Shown: positions 16,784-26,419, numbered from the stretch's first letter. The stretch is 64,000 bases of DNA from Gracilibacillus timonensis (GCF_900086715.1 NZ_FLKH01000011.1:558001-622000), one strand, 5' to 3'. The notes: generated from the sequence alone by a model not told the origin. Translations and numbers: made by a program.

Positions 16784-17692
16784 TTAATCTATATAGTAGG
16801 TCCACTTATGCTTCCCAACTGGTGTGAAGTGTTTTTCTAATAATCTCTTTATACTTTTCATCGAATAAATACCCTCGCTCCACCCATAAACCAACTGCGA
16901 CGTCAACTTCTCCCCAGGAAACAACAAGCGCAATTCCCCGATATGACGCAGCAAGCCTTCCTCCATGCTTTCCACCGCACCGCAGCGGGAGCAGGTCAAC
17001 TTCCTACCGGTTGAAACGACCGTCAATCGCGCGCAAGATCTACAGCGAATCCCCTTCCGCAACCTATCATAGGAATAGGCGGGTAACGATGGATGTGGAT
17101 AAGCGCCCAAATCCGCGTCTATCAGTTGTTGAGCGATACGTTGTTCCTTCATTTCTGCTGGTGCTTGTTGATTAATCGAACGGATAAATCGCAATAATTG
17201 CGTGGAAAATACGAAATGCTTGCTAACAGGGGCTTGATAGAGAAAAAATTGATCATGGGTAAACAGTATGCGAGCTTCAAGCGAAGTAGTTACGTGGTGG
17301 GCATGCAGCCATCTGCGTAATAAGGATTCGCTGCGTTGTAATTGCAGCATCGGATTGCTGATTTCATGATCAGGGATTTTATACCATATCTTGTTATCAT
17401 ACTTGTAATCCCCGGTATAATGCTTCACTTCGAGCAAATAAATGGTTGCACCCGTAAAAATAAGGGCGTCGATTTGGAAGGTGGTTGTGCCAATCTGGAG
17501 GCGAAGGTCATGCACGATCAAAAAGGATTCCATAACGCTTTCTGACAATAACGTTGCTAATCGTGATTCTCCGAGGTAGCCTTGCTGGAGGTTTTGGAAG
17601 GCCAGCTTTTCTTCAGAGGAAAACGGCTGTCGTTCATGCAGTGCTTGGTACACACTTAATTCATCTGGTTTCTGTAATGTTTTCATTATCAT
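16784..17692 (-). CDS. NERD domain protein with zinc ribbon
   Basis: 302 residues. Residues about 35-135 form a nuclease-related domain: LIVHDLRLQIGTTTFQIDALIF then IYLLEVKHYTGDY (the D...E-x-K nuclease-like core) and NPMLQLQRSESLLRRWL. A zinc ribbon follows at about 215-240 (CRSCARL...CSRCGAVE), and a conserved C-terminal tail ends in KHKWTYYID. NERD proteins are found widely in Bacillaceae, with nuclease-like fold but little proven function. Ribosome site AAGGAG is 12 bases before ATG 17692, rather far; ATG 17686 is an alternative. It stands alone. Confidence 0.82.
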   Translation of the reverse strand: MIMKTLQKPDELSVYQALHERQPFSSEEKLAFQNLQQGYLGESRLATLLSESVMESFLIVHDLRLQIGTTTFQIDALIFTGATIYLLEVKHYTGDYKYDNKIWYKIPDHEISNPMLQLQRSESLLRRWLHAHHVTTSLEARILFTHDQFFLYQAPVSKHFVFSTQLLRFIRSINQQAPAEMKEQRIAQQLIDADLGAYPHPSLPAYSYDRLRKGIRCRSCARLTVVSTGRKLTCSRCGAVESMEEGLLRHIGELRLLFPGEKLTSQLVYGWSEGIYSMKSIKRLLEKHFTPVGKHKWTYYID

Positions 17693-17912
17693 TCATATAT
17701 CCAACTCCTTTCCATCCCATCATATAACAACCGCACCACAATCGCAATCCTAAACCTGAGTATAGCCCCAACCCCATCTGGAGAACCTATTACAAACACG
17801 TAAACGAATATGAAGCCCGTGTAAAGATTATGTAAATAATTCCAAAACCTATAGAAGTAGAAAAAAAGCTTTGTTATAGTGAAAAAAATGAGAGATATAG
17901 AGAGGTTATCAT

Positions 17913-19418
17913 GTGAGAAAAAAAATCGGCATCTCCGCGATGATTATGTTCATCAGCACCATATTATTGAAAATATCTGGCTTAGCTCGCGATATCTTGA
18001 TTGCCAACTATTTTGGTGATAGTTATCTAGCCGAGGCCTACCTAGCCGCCTTTATTATTCCCAATATGATGATTCTATTCATGCAAAACGGGATGAAAGA
18101 GGTATTTGTACCCCAGTATTTTCAATATAAAAAAAAGCAAGCGGAAGTCGCCTTTTTGAGCCATATCTTCCAATCAAGCTTTGTCATCGGCATACTGTTA
18201 GCCATTCTTGGGATGATCCTGGCACCCTTTTTAATAGATTTGCTTTATCCCGCTTTTAACGAAGAAACAGCGACAGTTGCCACTCGAATAATGCGGATTC
18301 TGATGATCGCCGTATGTATCGTCTGTATCAATGCCGTCCTGGAAAGCTATCTGGACGCGACCTATCGTTACCATCTCTCGGCTCTCTCCCAGATGTTTGT
18401 CTGGGTTACCATGATAGGTTTTACGATACTCTTTGTCACACAATTAGGCGTCTATGTCCTGGCATGGGGCTATTTACTAGGAAGCCTCATTTCCTTTCTG
18501 TTTAAAAAGTTGTTCATCAGACGGCTCCAGCTGACGAAACATAAGCTCCATATTCGCTTAGCCAGCCGTTATTACCTGGAGTTACTTCCAGTGGGTATCA
18601 CCATCATGATTGGGCAGTTGAATCTGATGGTAGACAACGTCTATGCCAGTTACTTTCGAGAAGGGGTGATCACCTATGTTAATTACGCCAAGAATCTTGT
18701 GCATCTGCCACAGACGGTTATTGCGGCGGTGGTCGGAGCGGTCCTTTTCGCTCATATCTCAGAAAACTATGCCAAACAGAACCTAACCGCCTTCCAACAA
18801 TCTTTGTCACGGGCGAGCCAGGTTACCTTTTTCTTAACATTACCGGCAGTAGCAGGCCTAACACTAATCCTGCCCGCCGTTATCGAGATGTTGTTTGAAC
18901 GAGGAGCATTCAGCGCAAACGCCACACTGGAAACGGCGAGGGTAGGTTATTTCTATGCCGGATCCGCCTTTTTCTTCAGCATCAACGTCGTTTGGAACAA
19001 GGCGCTTTACACCATGGGAAAAGGCACGGCGATATTCAAGATCGGCCTGATTTCCATCGGGCTTAACATACTCTTAAATCAGCTGCTGACAGGTTGGATC
19101 AGCTATTACGGCATTCCACTTGCCTCGTCCTTAGTAGGTGCTTATTACTCGATTAGCACCTATCTGGTTTACCTGAAAATCAATCAGGCAAAAACGCCGA
19201 CAAAGGCAGAAAGACAGTATTCTGAATTTATCAAAATCGTCTTAGCTGCCATTGCCATGGCTTCCGTTATCTTATGGATGCAGCAAGCCATCGAGCCATT
19301 ACACACCATCGTGCAGGTCGTCTTATTGGTAGCAGCAGGGATCATCATTTATTTTGGCTGCTGTCAGTTATTCCGCGTCAAAGCCTTGACCTTTTTAATA
19401 AGACGATTACGAGATTAA
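17913..19418 (+). CDS. MurJ/MviN-like polysaccharide or lipid flippase
   Basis: 501 residues with about 12-14 membrane helices. The N-terminus SGLARDILIANYFGDSYLAEAYLAAFIIPNMM is the typical MVF opening. MOP-superfamily members flip lipid-linked sugars across the membrane. As the first gene of a polymerase and glycosyltransferase operon, it more likely flips a polysaccharide repeat unit (Wzx role) than lipid II, although MurJ itself belongs to the same family. The start is GTG 17913 overlapping an ATG-stop dipeptide, with a modest GAGAGG site. The next gene starts 12 bp downstream. Confidence 0.88.
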   Translation: MRKKIGISAMIMFISTILLKISGLARDILIANYFGDSYLAEAYLAAFIIPNMMILFMQNGMKEVFVPQYFQYKKKQAEVAFLSHIFQSSFVIGILLAILGMILAPFLIDLLYPAFNEETATVATRIMRILMIAVCIVCINAVLESYLDATYRYHLSALSQMFVWVTMIGFTILFVTQLGVYVLAWGYLLGSLISFLFKKLFIRRLQLTKHKLHIRLASRYYLELLPVGITIMIGQLNLMVDNVYASYFREGVITYVNYAKNLVHLPQTVIAAVVGAVLFAHISENYAKQNLTAFQQSLSRASQVTFFLTLPAVAGLTLILPAVIEMLFERGAFSANATLETARVGYFYAGSAFFFSINVVWNKALYTMGKGTAIFKIGLISIGLNILLNQLLTGWISYYGIPLASSLVGAYYSISTYLVYLKINQAKTPTKAERQYSEFIKIVLAAIAMASVILWMQQAIEPLHTIVQVVLLVAAGIIIYFGCCQLFRVKALTFLIRRLRD

Positions 19419-19430
19419 CGGAGGATTTAT

Positions 19431-20669
19431 ATGAATACGTACCAGAAAAAAATAGAGCAGCTTTTTATTTATTATATTCTACTGCAACCAATACTAGATC
19501 TGATCGCCTACACCGGCATACCGCTGTCAGAACCAGTTAGAGGCTTGGCCCTTCTGCTTGGCGGCTGTTATATCTTGATGGCTAGTAAGCATCGAATCTA
19601 TTTTCTAACCATCGCCGCCTTCTTGTTCGGTAATCTGGTGATGAATTATTTTCTGAAACCAAGCTTCGATCTCGTCACAGAAGTGAATTTTCTGATCAAA
19701 ACCGCATACTTTTTCGTCATGCTAGGCGTATATGGCGAGATATTAAGCCAATCGAAATGGCGAAAAAAAGTGAGCAGCTTCTTCGTCATCAATCTCGGAA
19801 TCATTGCCATCGTGATGATCCTGGCCGAACTTACCTCCAGCGGACAACGAAGCTACGGTATGCTGGCCAAAGAAGGGCACACCGGCTGGTTTTTCTCTGG
19901 GAATGAACTAAGCGCCATTACCGCCATGGGAATCGTCTTTTTATTCCTTGGTTTTATCCAACAAACCAAATGGCAGCTCCAGCTCTTTTACCTAGTCTTG
20001 ATTGCCGCCACTGGCTGGGCAATGATGACGATTGGAACGAAAGTCAGCTTTGGTGCGCTCATCCTTGCCTGTGTAGCGATGATCACCTGGTTGTTCATTG
20101 AATCCTTCAAGAAGAAGAGTTATCAGAAAAAAATCACGCCATTGCTGTTATTGCTGGTAGGTATGGTACTATTCACGCCGCTGTCAGCTATTGGTCATAA
20201 CCTGAATATCAGTTATCCAACGTTAGAAAGCAAAAGGAATCCGTCCATCGGTCAAGAGGAGGAACCACCCGATCGTGTCCCGGTCCAGGCGCTCAACGGA
20301 AGAGAAGCCTTCTTCCAGGAAAGCCTGCAGCAATACCAAGAAGCACCCCTGTTGCAACAGCTATTTGGTCTTGGTTACGCCGGCAATTATCAGGACGAAC
20401 CGAAGTTGATTGAGATGGACTTTATCGACTGGTTTATTGCCTATGGAATCATTGGTTTTCTCATCCTGCTGATCCCAATCATCTATAGCTTCTACCGGAT
20501 CCTAAGCATAGATATTTTGCGCAAGGTACAGCCGTTTATGCTGTTTATCGCCATCGGACTGGGATTAGGAAGTGCCGCATTAGCTGGCCATGTGCTTTCC
20601 TCCCCAGCAGCAAGCATTTATCTCGCCGCATTATTCGGACTTGCGGCAACGAGAGGAGGGAGGCGATGA
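19431..20669 (+). CDS. Wzy/O-antigen ligase-type polymerase
   Basis: 412 residues, about 10-12 membrane helices, with one longer outer loop (about 245-310) holding NGREAFFQESLQQYQEAPLLQQLFGLGYAG, the arginine-containing pattern typical of O-antigen polymerases and ligases (TuaE-like). It would polymerise lipid-linked repeat units on the outer face. GGAGG precedes ATG 19431. Its stop overlaps the next start (ATGA). Family membership rests on topology and this loop rather than on strict motifs, so the polymerase role is inferred in part from context. Confidence 0.8.
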   Translation: MNTYQKKIEQLFIYYILLQPILDLIAYTGIPLSEPVRGLALLLGGCYILMASKHRIYFLTIAAFLFGNLVMNYFLKPSFDLVTEVNFLIKTAYFFVMLGVYGEILSQSKWRKKVSSFFVINLGIIAIVMILAELTSSGQRSYGMLAKEGHTGWFFSGNELSAITAMGIVFLFLGFIQQTKWQLQLFYLVLIAATGWAMMTIGTKVSFGALILACVAMITWLFIESFKKKSYQKKITPLLLLLVGMVLFTPLSAIGHNLNISYPTLESKRNPSIGQEEEPPDRVPVQALNGREAFFQESLQQYQEAPLLQQLFGLGYAGNYQDEPKLIEMDFIDWFIAYGIIGFLILLIPIIYSFYRILSIDILRKVQPFMLFIAIGLGLGSAALAGHVLSSPAASIYLAALFGLAATRGGRR

Positions 20670-21748
20670 AAAAACGCATTCTCATTATCAGCACCATGTA
20701 TCCATCCCAAAAATATCCGTCTTTCGGCATTTTTGTCGAAAATCAGGTGAAAAGAATCCGTCAAAACGGTTATTCCGCTGATTTATTAGTCATAAAAAAC
20801 CCGAAGATGGGAAAAGCTAACCTTATTATCAAATACGGCGTCTGGTTTTTGAAATGGCTTGACCTCGTCGTCAGAAAGCGACAGCGATACGACGTGATCC
20901 ATGCCCACTATGCGTTTCCCAGCGGCTTATTAGGACTCTGGCTCAAACGCATGATCAAGGTACCACTGATTATCACCGTGCATGGCGGCGATCTCGATAA
21001 GATGGCCAACATTAACCAGCGCATCAAGCGTTATACGACAGACATCCTGCAAGCAGCTGATCACGTCATCGCAGTCGGCAGCCGATTAGAGAAACAGCTC
21101 ATGCAGGAGTACCAAATCGACGCAGCCAAGATTTCCCTACTCAACATGGGGGTAAATCGCTCGATTTTCTATCCGATGTCCAAAACCGACCTGAGAAAAG
21201 GGCAACAGCTTAACGAAGAGGGGCCGATTATCCTATTTGTCGGCAATATTATCGAGAACAAAGGCGTACGTGAACTGTTGCAAGCCTTTGAACAGCTTGA
21301 GATGTCGCAAGCAGCTTTATATATCATTGGTGCCATAAAAGAGCCCGCATATTACCAAGTATTACAGCAATATATTGCCGACCATGCGATTGAAAATGTT
21401 CACTTCCTGCCGGCAGCCGATCAACAGACGGTGGCCCGCTGGATGAATATCGCCGACGTCCAGGTGGTTCCCTCTTATATCGAAGGCTTCGGTTTGGTTG
21501 CATTAGAGGCGATGTCTTGTCACACGCCGGTGGTAGGCTCTCATGTGGGTGGGCTGCAATATTTATTGGCAGATCAAGCCGGTCTCAGCGTCGAACCAAA
21601 AGATCCGTCCGCTCTCAAGCAAGCGATCGAGCAGGTGCTCCACGATCCAGAGCTAAGAGAAAACATGATTTTAAATGGAGAGGCAAAGGCAGACAACAAT
21701 GATCAAGAAAAATTAATCCAATCATTATTTACAATCTATGATCGATAG
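20666..21748 (+). CDS. Family 4 glycosyltransferase (TuaC-like)
   Basis: 360 residues, GT-B fold. The N-terminal MYPSQKYPSFGIFVENQVKRI is like TuaC and related exopolysaccharide transferases; HAHYAFPSG and TVHGGDLD line the acceptor side. The donor site has FVGNIIENKGVRELLQAF and the retaining E-x7-E element in PSYIEGFGLVALEAMSCHTPVVGSHVGGL. It adds a sugar from a nucleotide donor to the growing lipid-linked unit in the cytoplasm. It overlaps the polymerase gene by 4 bp and lies 11 bp before the Alg14-like gene. Sugar specificity unknown. Confidence 0.9.
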   Translation: MKKRILIISTMYPSQKYPSFGIFVENQVKRIRQNGYSADLLVIKNPKMGKANLIIKYGVWFLKWLDLVVRKRQRYDVIHAHYAFPSGLLGLWLKRMIKVPLIITVHGGDLDKMANINQRIKRYTTDILQAADHVIAVGSRLEKQLMQEYQIDAAKISLLNMGVNRSIFYPMSKTDLRKGQQLNEEGPIILFVGNIIENKGVRELLQAFEQLEMSQAALYIIGAIKEPAYYQVLQQYIADHAIENVHFLPAADQQTVARWMNIADVQVVPSYIEGFGLVALEAMSCHTPVVGSHVGGLQYLLADQAGLSVEPKDPSALKQAIEQVLHDPELRENMILNGEAKADNNDQEKLIQSLFTIYDR

Positions 21749-21759
21749 GAGAATAGCTG

Positions 21760-22230
21760 ATGAAACAAAAGAAATTACTTCTCATTTCGTCTATTGGCGG
21801 TCATTTAACCCAGTTACTCCAGTTAGAATCGTTATTTAAAAATTACCAGTACCATATCGTCACCGAGAAGTCTGAAATCACCGAGGAGCTGAAAAAGAAA
21901 TACCCAGTATCCTTCTTGATGTACGGTGGGAGAAACTATCCGTTCCGGTATATCTTTAAATTTTCATTTAATGTGATCAAATCACTCTACCTTTTTCTAA
22001 GATACCGACCCGACGTGATTATCTCAACCGGCGCGCATACCGCCGTACCGATGTGCTATCTGGCCAAATTATTCCGACGTAAGGTCGTCTTTATTGAAAG
22101 CTTTTCGAAATCGACGAGCCCGACCTTATCAGGAAGATTGGTCTATCCGATCTCTGATTTGTTTATTGTCCAATGGGAAAGCATGAAAAAGATTTATCCA
22201 AAAGCGGTATACGGGGGGTCTATCTATTGA
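21760..22230 (+). CDS. PssD/Alg14-like glycosyltransferase subunit
   Basis: 156 residues. SSIGGHLTQLLQLE near the N-terminus, IISTGAHTAVPMCYLAKLF and VVFIESFSKSTSPTLSGRLVYPISDLFIVQWESM are typical of the Alg14/PssD half of a two-part glycosyltransferase. This half is thought to anchor the enzyme at the membrane and hold the acceptor, while the partner binds the nucleotide sugar. It overlaps that partner by 4 bp (TTGA). The split pair corresponds to the two halves of MurG-like single-chain enzymes. Confidence 0.9.
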   Translation: MKQKKLLLISSIGGHLTQLLQLESLFKNYQYHIVTEKSEITEELKKKYPVSFLMYGGRNYPFRYIFKFSFNVIKSLYLFLRYRPDVIISTGAHTAVPMCYLAKLFRRKVVFIESFSKSTSPTLSGRLVYPISDLFIVQWESMKKIYPKAVYGGSIY

Positions 22231-22706
22231 TTTTCGTTACCTTAGGCACACATGAATTACCTTTTACAAGATTGTTACAAGAGGTAGAACGATGTAAAAG
22301 AACCGTTATACCAGACGAAGAGATCATTGTCCAGGCAGGGCACACCGCGTATCACAGTAATGATATGCACATGCATCGCTTTTTCCAATTTGAAGAGATG
22401 GAGGTGTTGTATGAACAGGCCGATCTGTTAATCACCCATGCAGGTACCGGTTCTGTCATATCCGGATTGCGGAAGAACAAGGTCGTTATCGCCGCACCAA
22501 GATTAAGTAAATTTGGCGAGCACAATGACGACCACCAGCTCCAGCTCGTTGACGTATTTGAAGCAGCAGGGCATATCCTAGCGCTAAGAGAAGGAGATAG
22601 GTTGGAGAATGTCCTTGAGCAAGCTTATCAGTTTCAGCCAACCGTGTTCCATTCCGGAAGAGAGAAGATGTTTGGGTTACTTCATGAATTTATTAATGAG
22701 GCATAG
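22227..22706 (+). CDS. PssE/Alg13-like glycosyltransferase catalytic subunit
   Basis: 159 residues from TTG 22227, which overlaps the stop of the PssD-like gene and follows a GGGGGG ribosome site. The protein then begins MIFVTLGTHELPFTRLL, the canonical opening of this family; an upstream ATG at 22173 would add unrelated residues. LLITHAGTGSVISGLRKNKVVIAAPR and EHNDDHQLQLVDVFEAAGHIL form the nucleotide-sugar site. Together with the previous protein it probably transfers a hexose or HexNAc to a lipid-linked acceptor. Confidence 0.9.
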   Translation: MIFVTLGTHELPFTRLLQEVERCKRTVIPDEEIIVQAGHTAYHSNDMHMHRFFQFEEMEVLYEQADLLITHAGTGSVISGLRKNKVVIAAPRLSKFGEHNDDHQLQLVDVFEAAGHILALREGDRLENVLEQAYQFQPTVFHSGREKMFGLLHEFINEA

Positions 22707-22717
22707 GAGATGATTAG

Positions 22718-23686
22718 ATGGGGATAAGACGATATCAAATAGCAGATGAACCCTATATTAATCAATTGTTCTATAAAGTCGTTCCACGTAAAAAAAGAAA
22801 ACCAAGAGTCATGGGGGAAGAATGGCGTTCCTGTACCTTCGTTTATGAAAAAGACGGGCAGATTATCGGCCATATGTCGCTATCCATCAGACGGACCTAT
22901 ATCCATGGCGAAGAACAGCTAATCGGTGTGATCAGCGACAAAATGATCGATCCCGACGCGAGTCAGACAACGATATACCAGCAACTCAAAGAGCACCTGG
23001 CCGAGGAAGCCCAGCAATTTGGCGTTACCTGTATCGTTGATATCTATACAGACCCTAAACAGGCGACAGACTCTGACAAGGAAGTGATCAAACCATTACA
23101 GCGATATATGAAGATCAATCGCCCGATGTCGATTTGCAAGCATTTATGTTATCACTCACCCTTGTCCCAAGACGATTATATTAAGGATCTCTGTCAGGTC
23201 GTCACCAAAAAGAATCGAAGCTTGCCTAAAGGTTGGCAGCTCGAAGAATGGGAGGACACCAATCCAGAACTTGTTCGCTTTATTGCAATGAAATCACATG
23301 GCAAGGCTGTACACACCAATCAAAGAGAACAAGAAGCTCTGTATCTTACGTTAGTTTTAACCTATTATGGGGAAATAAAAGGTTATGTCGTTTTTCAATT
23401 GTCGATGAAGGGCAGGCTAACAAAGGCTTGTATCGTGGATTTGCTTGCTATTGACGAGCCGTTCACATGGAAATTGCTATTACAAGCAGTCAAACAAATC
23501 ATTAAAAAAATGCACATTGTCGAGTTATCCATGCTTCCTGACGCAACGATTGATCACTACCTAAGGGGAATCGGTATGAGGCGGTGGTTTAAACCACTAT
23601 CCATTTCTGTTCATCCATTACAGGATTCCTACCGTCATATACCGAAGAAGAGATGGTGGCTGATTTGGGCTGACATGTATAAGTAA
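22718..23686 (+). CDS. GNAT-like protein of the polysaccharide operon
   Basis: 322 residues. The first half (about 1-125) has a GNAT-like pattern, ADEPYINQLFYKVV then TFVYEKDGQIIGHMSLSIRR and GVISDKMIDPDASQTTIYQQL, but the acetyl-CoA loop is not clear. The second half (about 165-320) could be a second diverged acyltransferase fold with YYGEIKGYVVFQLSMKGRLTKACIVDLLAI. It may acylate a sugar of the polymer, as FemX/GNAT-like proteins do in some capsule operons, but no substrate can be read from sequence. AGGAG precedes ATG 22718, and it closes the operon. Confidence 0.6.
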   Translation: MGIRRYQIADEPYINQLFYKVVPRKKRKPRVMGEEWRSCTFVYEKDGQIIGHMSLSIRRTYIHGEEQLIGVISDKMIDPDASQTTIYQQLKEHLAEEAQQFGVTCIVDIYTDPKQATDSDKEVIKPLQRYMKINRPMSICKHLCYHSPLSQDDYIKDLCQVVTKKNRSLPKGWQLEEWEDTNPELVRFIAMKSHGKAVHTNQREQEALYLTLVLTYYGEIKGYVVFQLSMKGRLTKACIVDLLAIDEPFTWKLLLQAVKQIIKKMHIVELSMLPDATIDHYLRGIGMRRWFKPLSISVHPLQDSYRHIPKKRWWLIWADMYK

Positions 23687-23808
23687 AAAAAATTACACAC
23701 TTTTGTTATGTTCATTTGCCTGAAAAAGTGGTATAGTAGCCTAAGTGGGAAAATGGATAAGCGTCTAACCGGCGTGTGTGCATGATTTCATTCCAGGAGG
23801 AACCAATT

Positions 23809-24861
23809 ATGATGTTAATTTCCTTTTTTATATGCTTGATTATCGCGTTAATTGCAACACCATATATTAAAAAACTTGCCTTGAAATTAAATGTAACCGA
23901 TCAACCCAATTACCGAAAAGTTCATGATAAGGTCATGCCCAGATTAGGTGGATTAGCTATTATTATTAGTTTTTTCGCCGGTTTTATTATCTTCAATCCG
24001 GACAGCCCTTATTTTTGGCCGATCTTTATTGGCGCATTAGTGATCACGATCACCGGTATTTTGGATGATATGTATGAACTTTCTGCAAAAATTAAATTAC
24101 TGAACCAATTCATCGCAGCAAGTATTGTCGTATTAGGTGGAGCACAGATTACGGTCGTTAACTTGCCATTTGATTATACTGTGGAGTTTGCTTATTTGAG
24201 TATTCCAGTCACGATTCTTTGGATTGTTGGGGTAACCAATGCCATTAATTTAATTGATGGGCTAGATGGTCTGGCAGCAGGTGTGTCATCTATCGCATTA
24301 ATTACTATTTCTGGTTTGGCGATCACACTCGGCGATACCTTCGCCGCCTTTATTGGCTTTATGTTACTAGGCAGTACACTCGGGTTTTTATTCTACAACT
24401 TTTACCCGGCCAAGATATTTATGGGGGATACCGGCGCCTTATTCTTAGGCTACATGATCGGGGTTGTGTCGGTATTAGGCTTCAAGAATGCGACATTATT
24501 CACCTTGATTATCCCAATTGTCATCCTAGGGGTGCCATTACTAGATACGGGCCTTGCGATTATTAGAAGAATCCGCAACAAGCAGCCTTGGCATAAACCG
24601 GATAAGCTCCATTTACATCACTGCTTAATCAATTTTGGTTTTAGCCACCGGCAAGCGGTAATTATGATTTATATGCTTAGCGCCTTGTTTAGCTTAGCAG
24701 CAATCATCTTTACCAAGTCGACCATGTGGGGCAGTATGATCACTTTAATCGCCATGATCCTCTTGATCGAAATAGTCGTGGAGATCACCGGGATTATCGG
24801 CAAGAACTACCGCCCGATCTTGAACTTGATTGAAGCGAGTAACCAGAAGGATAAGAAATAA
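23809..24861 (+). CDS. tagO: Undecaprenyl-phosphate GlcNAc-1-phosphate transferase
   Basis: 350 residues from ATG 23809, eight bases after AGGAGG (a GTG at 23776 would give a tail without ribosome site). About ten to eleven membrane helices. Cytoplasmic motifs are RKVHDKVMPRLGGLAI, TGILDDMYELSAKIKLLNQ, NAINLIDGLDGLAAGVS, FYNFYPAKIFMGDTGALFLGY and LHLHHCLINFGFSHRQAV, as in TagO/WecA. The enzyme makes C55-PP-GlcNAc, the first lipid intermediate of wall teichoic acid and often of secondary polysaccharides. It could therefore start both the WTA genes here and the polymer made by the operon just upstream. Confidence 0.94.
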   Translation: MMLISFFICLIIALIATPYIKKLALKLNVTDQPNYRKVHDKVMPRLGGLAIIISFFAGFIIFNPDSPYFWPIFIGALVITITGILDDMYELSAKIKLLNQFIAASIVVLGGAQITVVNLPFDYTVEFAYLSIPVTILWIVGVTNAINLIDGLDGLAAGVSSIALITISGLAITLGDTFAAFIGFMLLGSTLGFLFYNFYPAKIFMGDTGALFLGYMIGVVSVLGFKNATLFTLIIPIVILGVPLLDTGLAIIRRIRNKQPWHKPDKLHLHHCLINFGFSHRQAVIMIYMLSALFSLAAIIFTKSTMWGSMITLIAMILLIEIVVEITGIIGKNYRPILNLIEASNQKDKK

Positions 24862-24887
24862 AAAAAGCGCCAATTACGGCGCTTTTT
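24862..24887. terminator. Bidirectional terminator between tagO and the convergent gene
   Basis: AAAAAGCGCC and GGCGCTTTTT form a 10-bp stem around AATTAC. The stop codon of the convergent TagB-like gene lies inside the hairpin. Confidence 0.88.
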
Positions 24888-26028
24888 CTATGGAATCAGT
24901 TAATCTGTCCGCAGCCATCCCATCGGTATATGGATTCCACTCCTGGCAAAAACGACGAACCTGTTCTAAATCAAAGTCCTGTTCTTGAATCACTTGCAGC
25001 AGTTCATCGCTCGTAAACACCACTGGCCCAGGCATCTGCTCGATATATGGCTCCCAAAACCCCCGCTCTCGCTCATAAGCTTCCAAGTCATAAGGAAAGA
25101 AAATCATCGGGCGTTCCAGTAAGGCAAATTCAAACGGAATCGAAGAATAATCCGTAATCAGAATATCCGTGACCGTCAGTAAATGATTCACATTAGGATA
25201 CGCCGAGACATCCAGCACAAAATCTCCGGCCGAAATAGCTGTTTGCTGGGAAACAGCTGGATGAAGCCGTACAAGCAAGACGTATTCCTCGCTAAGCGTT
25301 TCCGCCATTCTATCAACATCCAATGCCAGATCCGGCGCGTGCAATTGGTCTTCACGAAAGGTAGGGGCATATAAGATAACCTTCCGGCCATTTATCATCG
25401 GATACTGCCGCAGTAACTCCGCCTGTCGCTGGTCGATTTCCTGTTGATCAAAGAAAAAATCCGTCCGCGGAATCCCTGTTTTCAAAAAATGGGACGACTC
25501 CAAACCAAAGCTTTCTTGAAAAATTGCCATCATTTTATTGGAACCAACCACAACCTGATCAAACCGATCATAGACACGCTGAAACCTTTTTCGCGCCTTG
25601 GAGCTACGCCGTGCAATCGCAGGATCCTGCAACCCAAACTTCTTAATCGCACCATTCGCATGCCATAGCTGTACCACCCGCGCACCTGCTTTAAAATTTG
25701 TCACAGACAAAAACCCAAAGTAATTATCGATTATAATGACTTTGGATGTCGCCAAATGATATAACGATTGAATAAATTGCAACGGTCGCTTCGGATGCAA
25801 TCGAAATAAATGAAAGCCTGTCTCCTCGCGAGGATAATCAATCGGCCGTTCATTTTCAATGATAATCTTGGTGTAACGCTCATCCAGCTTGTCCCAAACC
25901 CGATCCGCCGTATCATTAAAGGAGAGCACAAAGCAAACCTTCTCCGCACGCAATGGCCATAACCGGAAGAGGTGAAACAGACACCAGATTCCCACTAAAT
26001 AGCAGGAAATAAGAAACTCCCTAGCCAT
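24874..26028 (-). CDS. TagB-like CDP-glycerol glycerophosphotransferase
   Basis: 384 residues, with a short hydrophobic N-terminal segment (about 5-25) that would bind it to the membrane, and a single Glyphos_transf domain. Landmarks: VVQLWHANGAIKKFG, GIPRTDFF, KVILYAPTFRED and TDILITDYSSIPFEFALLERPMIFF. TagB adds the first glycerol phosphate to the ManNAc-GlcNAc lipid primer. It overlaps the tagD gene by 8 bp, so CDP-glycerol supply and use are co-expressed. A TarB or TagF-like activity cannot be excluded by sequence, but single-domain length and the tagD link favour the primase. Confidence 0.85.
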   Translation of the reverse strand: MAREFLISCYLVGIWCLFHLFRLWPLRAEKVCFVLSFNDTADRVWDKLDERYTKIIIENERPIDYPREETGFHLFRLHPKRPLQFIQSLYHLATSKVIIIDNYFGFLSVTNFKAGARVVQLWHANGAIKKFGLQDPAIARRSSKARKRFQRVYDRFDQVVVGSNKMMAIFQESFGLESSHFLKTGIPRTDFFFDQQEIDQRQAELLRQYPMINGRKVILYAPTFREDQLHAPDLALDVDRMAETLSEEYVLLVRLHPAVSQQTAISAGDFVLDVSAYPNVNHLLTVTDILITDYSSIPFEFALLERPMIFFPYDLEAYERERGFWEPYIEQMPGPVVFTSDELLQVIQEQDFDLEQVRRFCQEWNPYTDGMAADRLTDSIEKAP

Positions 26029-26419
26029 CCTTCGCCGTACCTAGATCCTTTTTGATTTGCGTGGTAGAGATCCCAACGGTTCTAGGCAAATAAATCACAT
26101 CACAATAGTCCTTTAAGAAGTCAAACTTGCCTTCCCAGTCATCCCCCATCACAAATACATCGATATCATGCTTTTGCACGTCGTCAATCTTTTGTTCCCA
26201 CTCATGCTCTGGAATCACCTCATCCACGTAGCGGATCGCCTCCAAGATCAATTTGCGATGTTCAAAATCATGGTAAGCCTTTTTTCCCTTAATCGCATTA
26301 AATTCATCTGAAGAAATAGCGACTGTCAAATGGTCCCCATATTCCTTTGCGCGTTTTAATATATTGATATGACCCCGATGGATCAAGTCGAATGTTCCAT
26401 AAGTAATTACTTTTTTCAT
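26021..26419 (-). CDS. tagD: Glycerol-3-phosphate cytidylyltransferase
   Basis: 132 residues, the normal length for TagD. The nucleotidyltransferase HxGH motif is HRGHINIL (about 14-21), and the second signature RTVGISTTQIK closes the active site. It makes CDP-glycerol from CTP and glycerol 3-phosphate, the donor for poly(glycerol phosphate) teichoic acid. GGGAGG is six bases before ATG 26419. Its presence tells that at least one polymer made here contains glycerol phosphate rather than only ribitol phosphate. Confidence 0.96.
   Translation of the reverse strand: MKKVITYGTFDLIHRGHINILKRAKEYGDHLTVAISSDEFNAIKGKKAYHDFEHRKLILEAIRYVDEVIPEHEWEQKIDDVQKHDIDVFVMGDDWEGKFDFLKDYCDVIYLPRTVGISTTQIKKDLGTAKDG

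Noticed and set aside
16126-16840. Open frames of about 200-220 codons on both strands across array B
   Set aside because: Same periodicity effect. No supported start, and the frames run on into the NERD gene end or the ade terminator.
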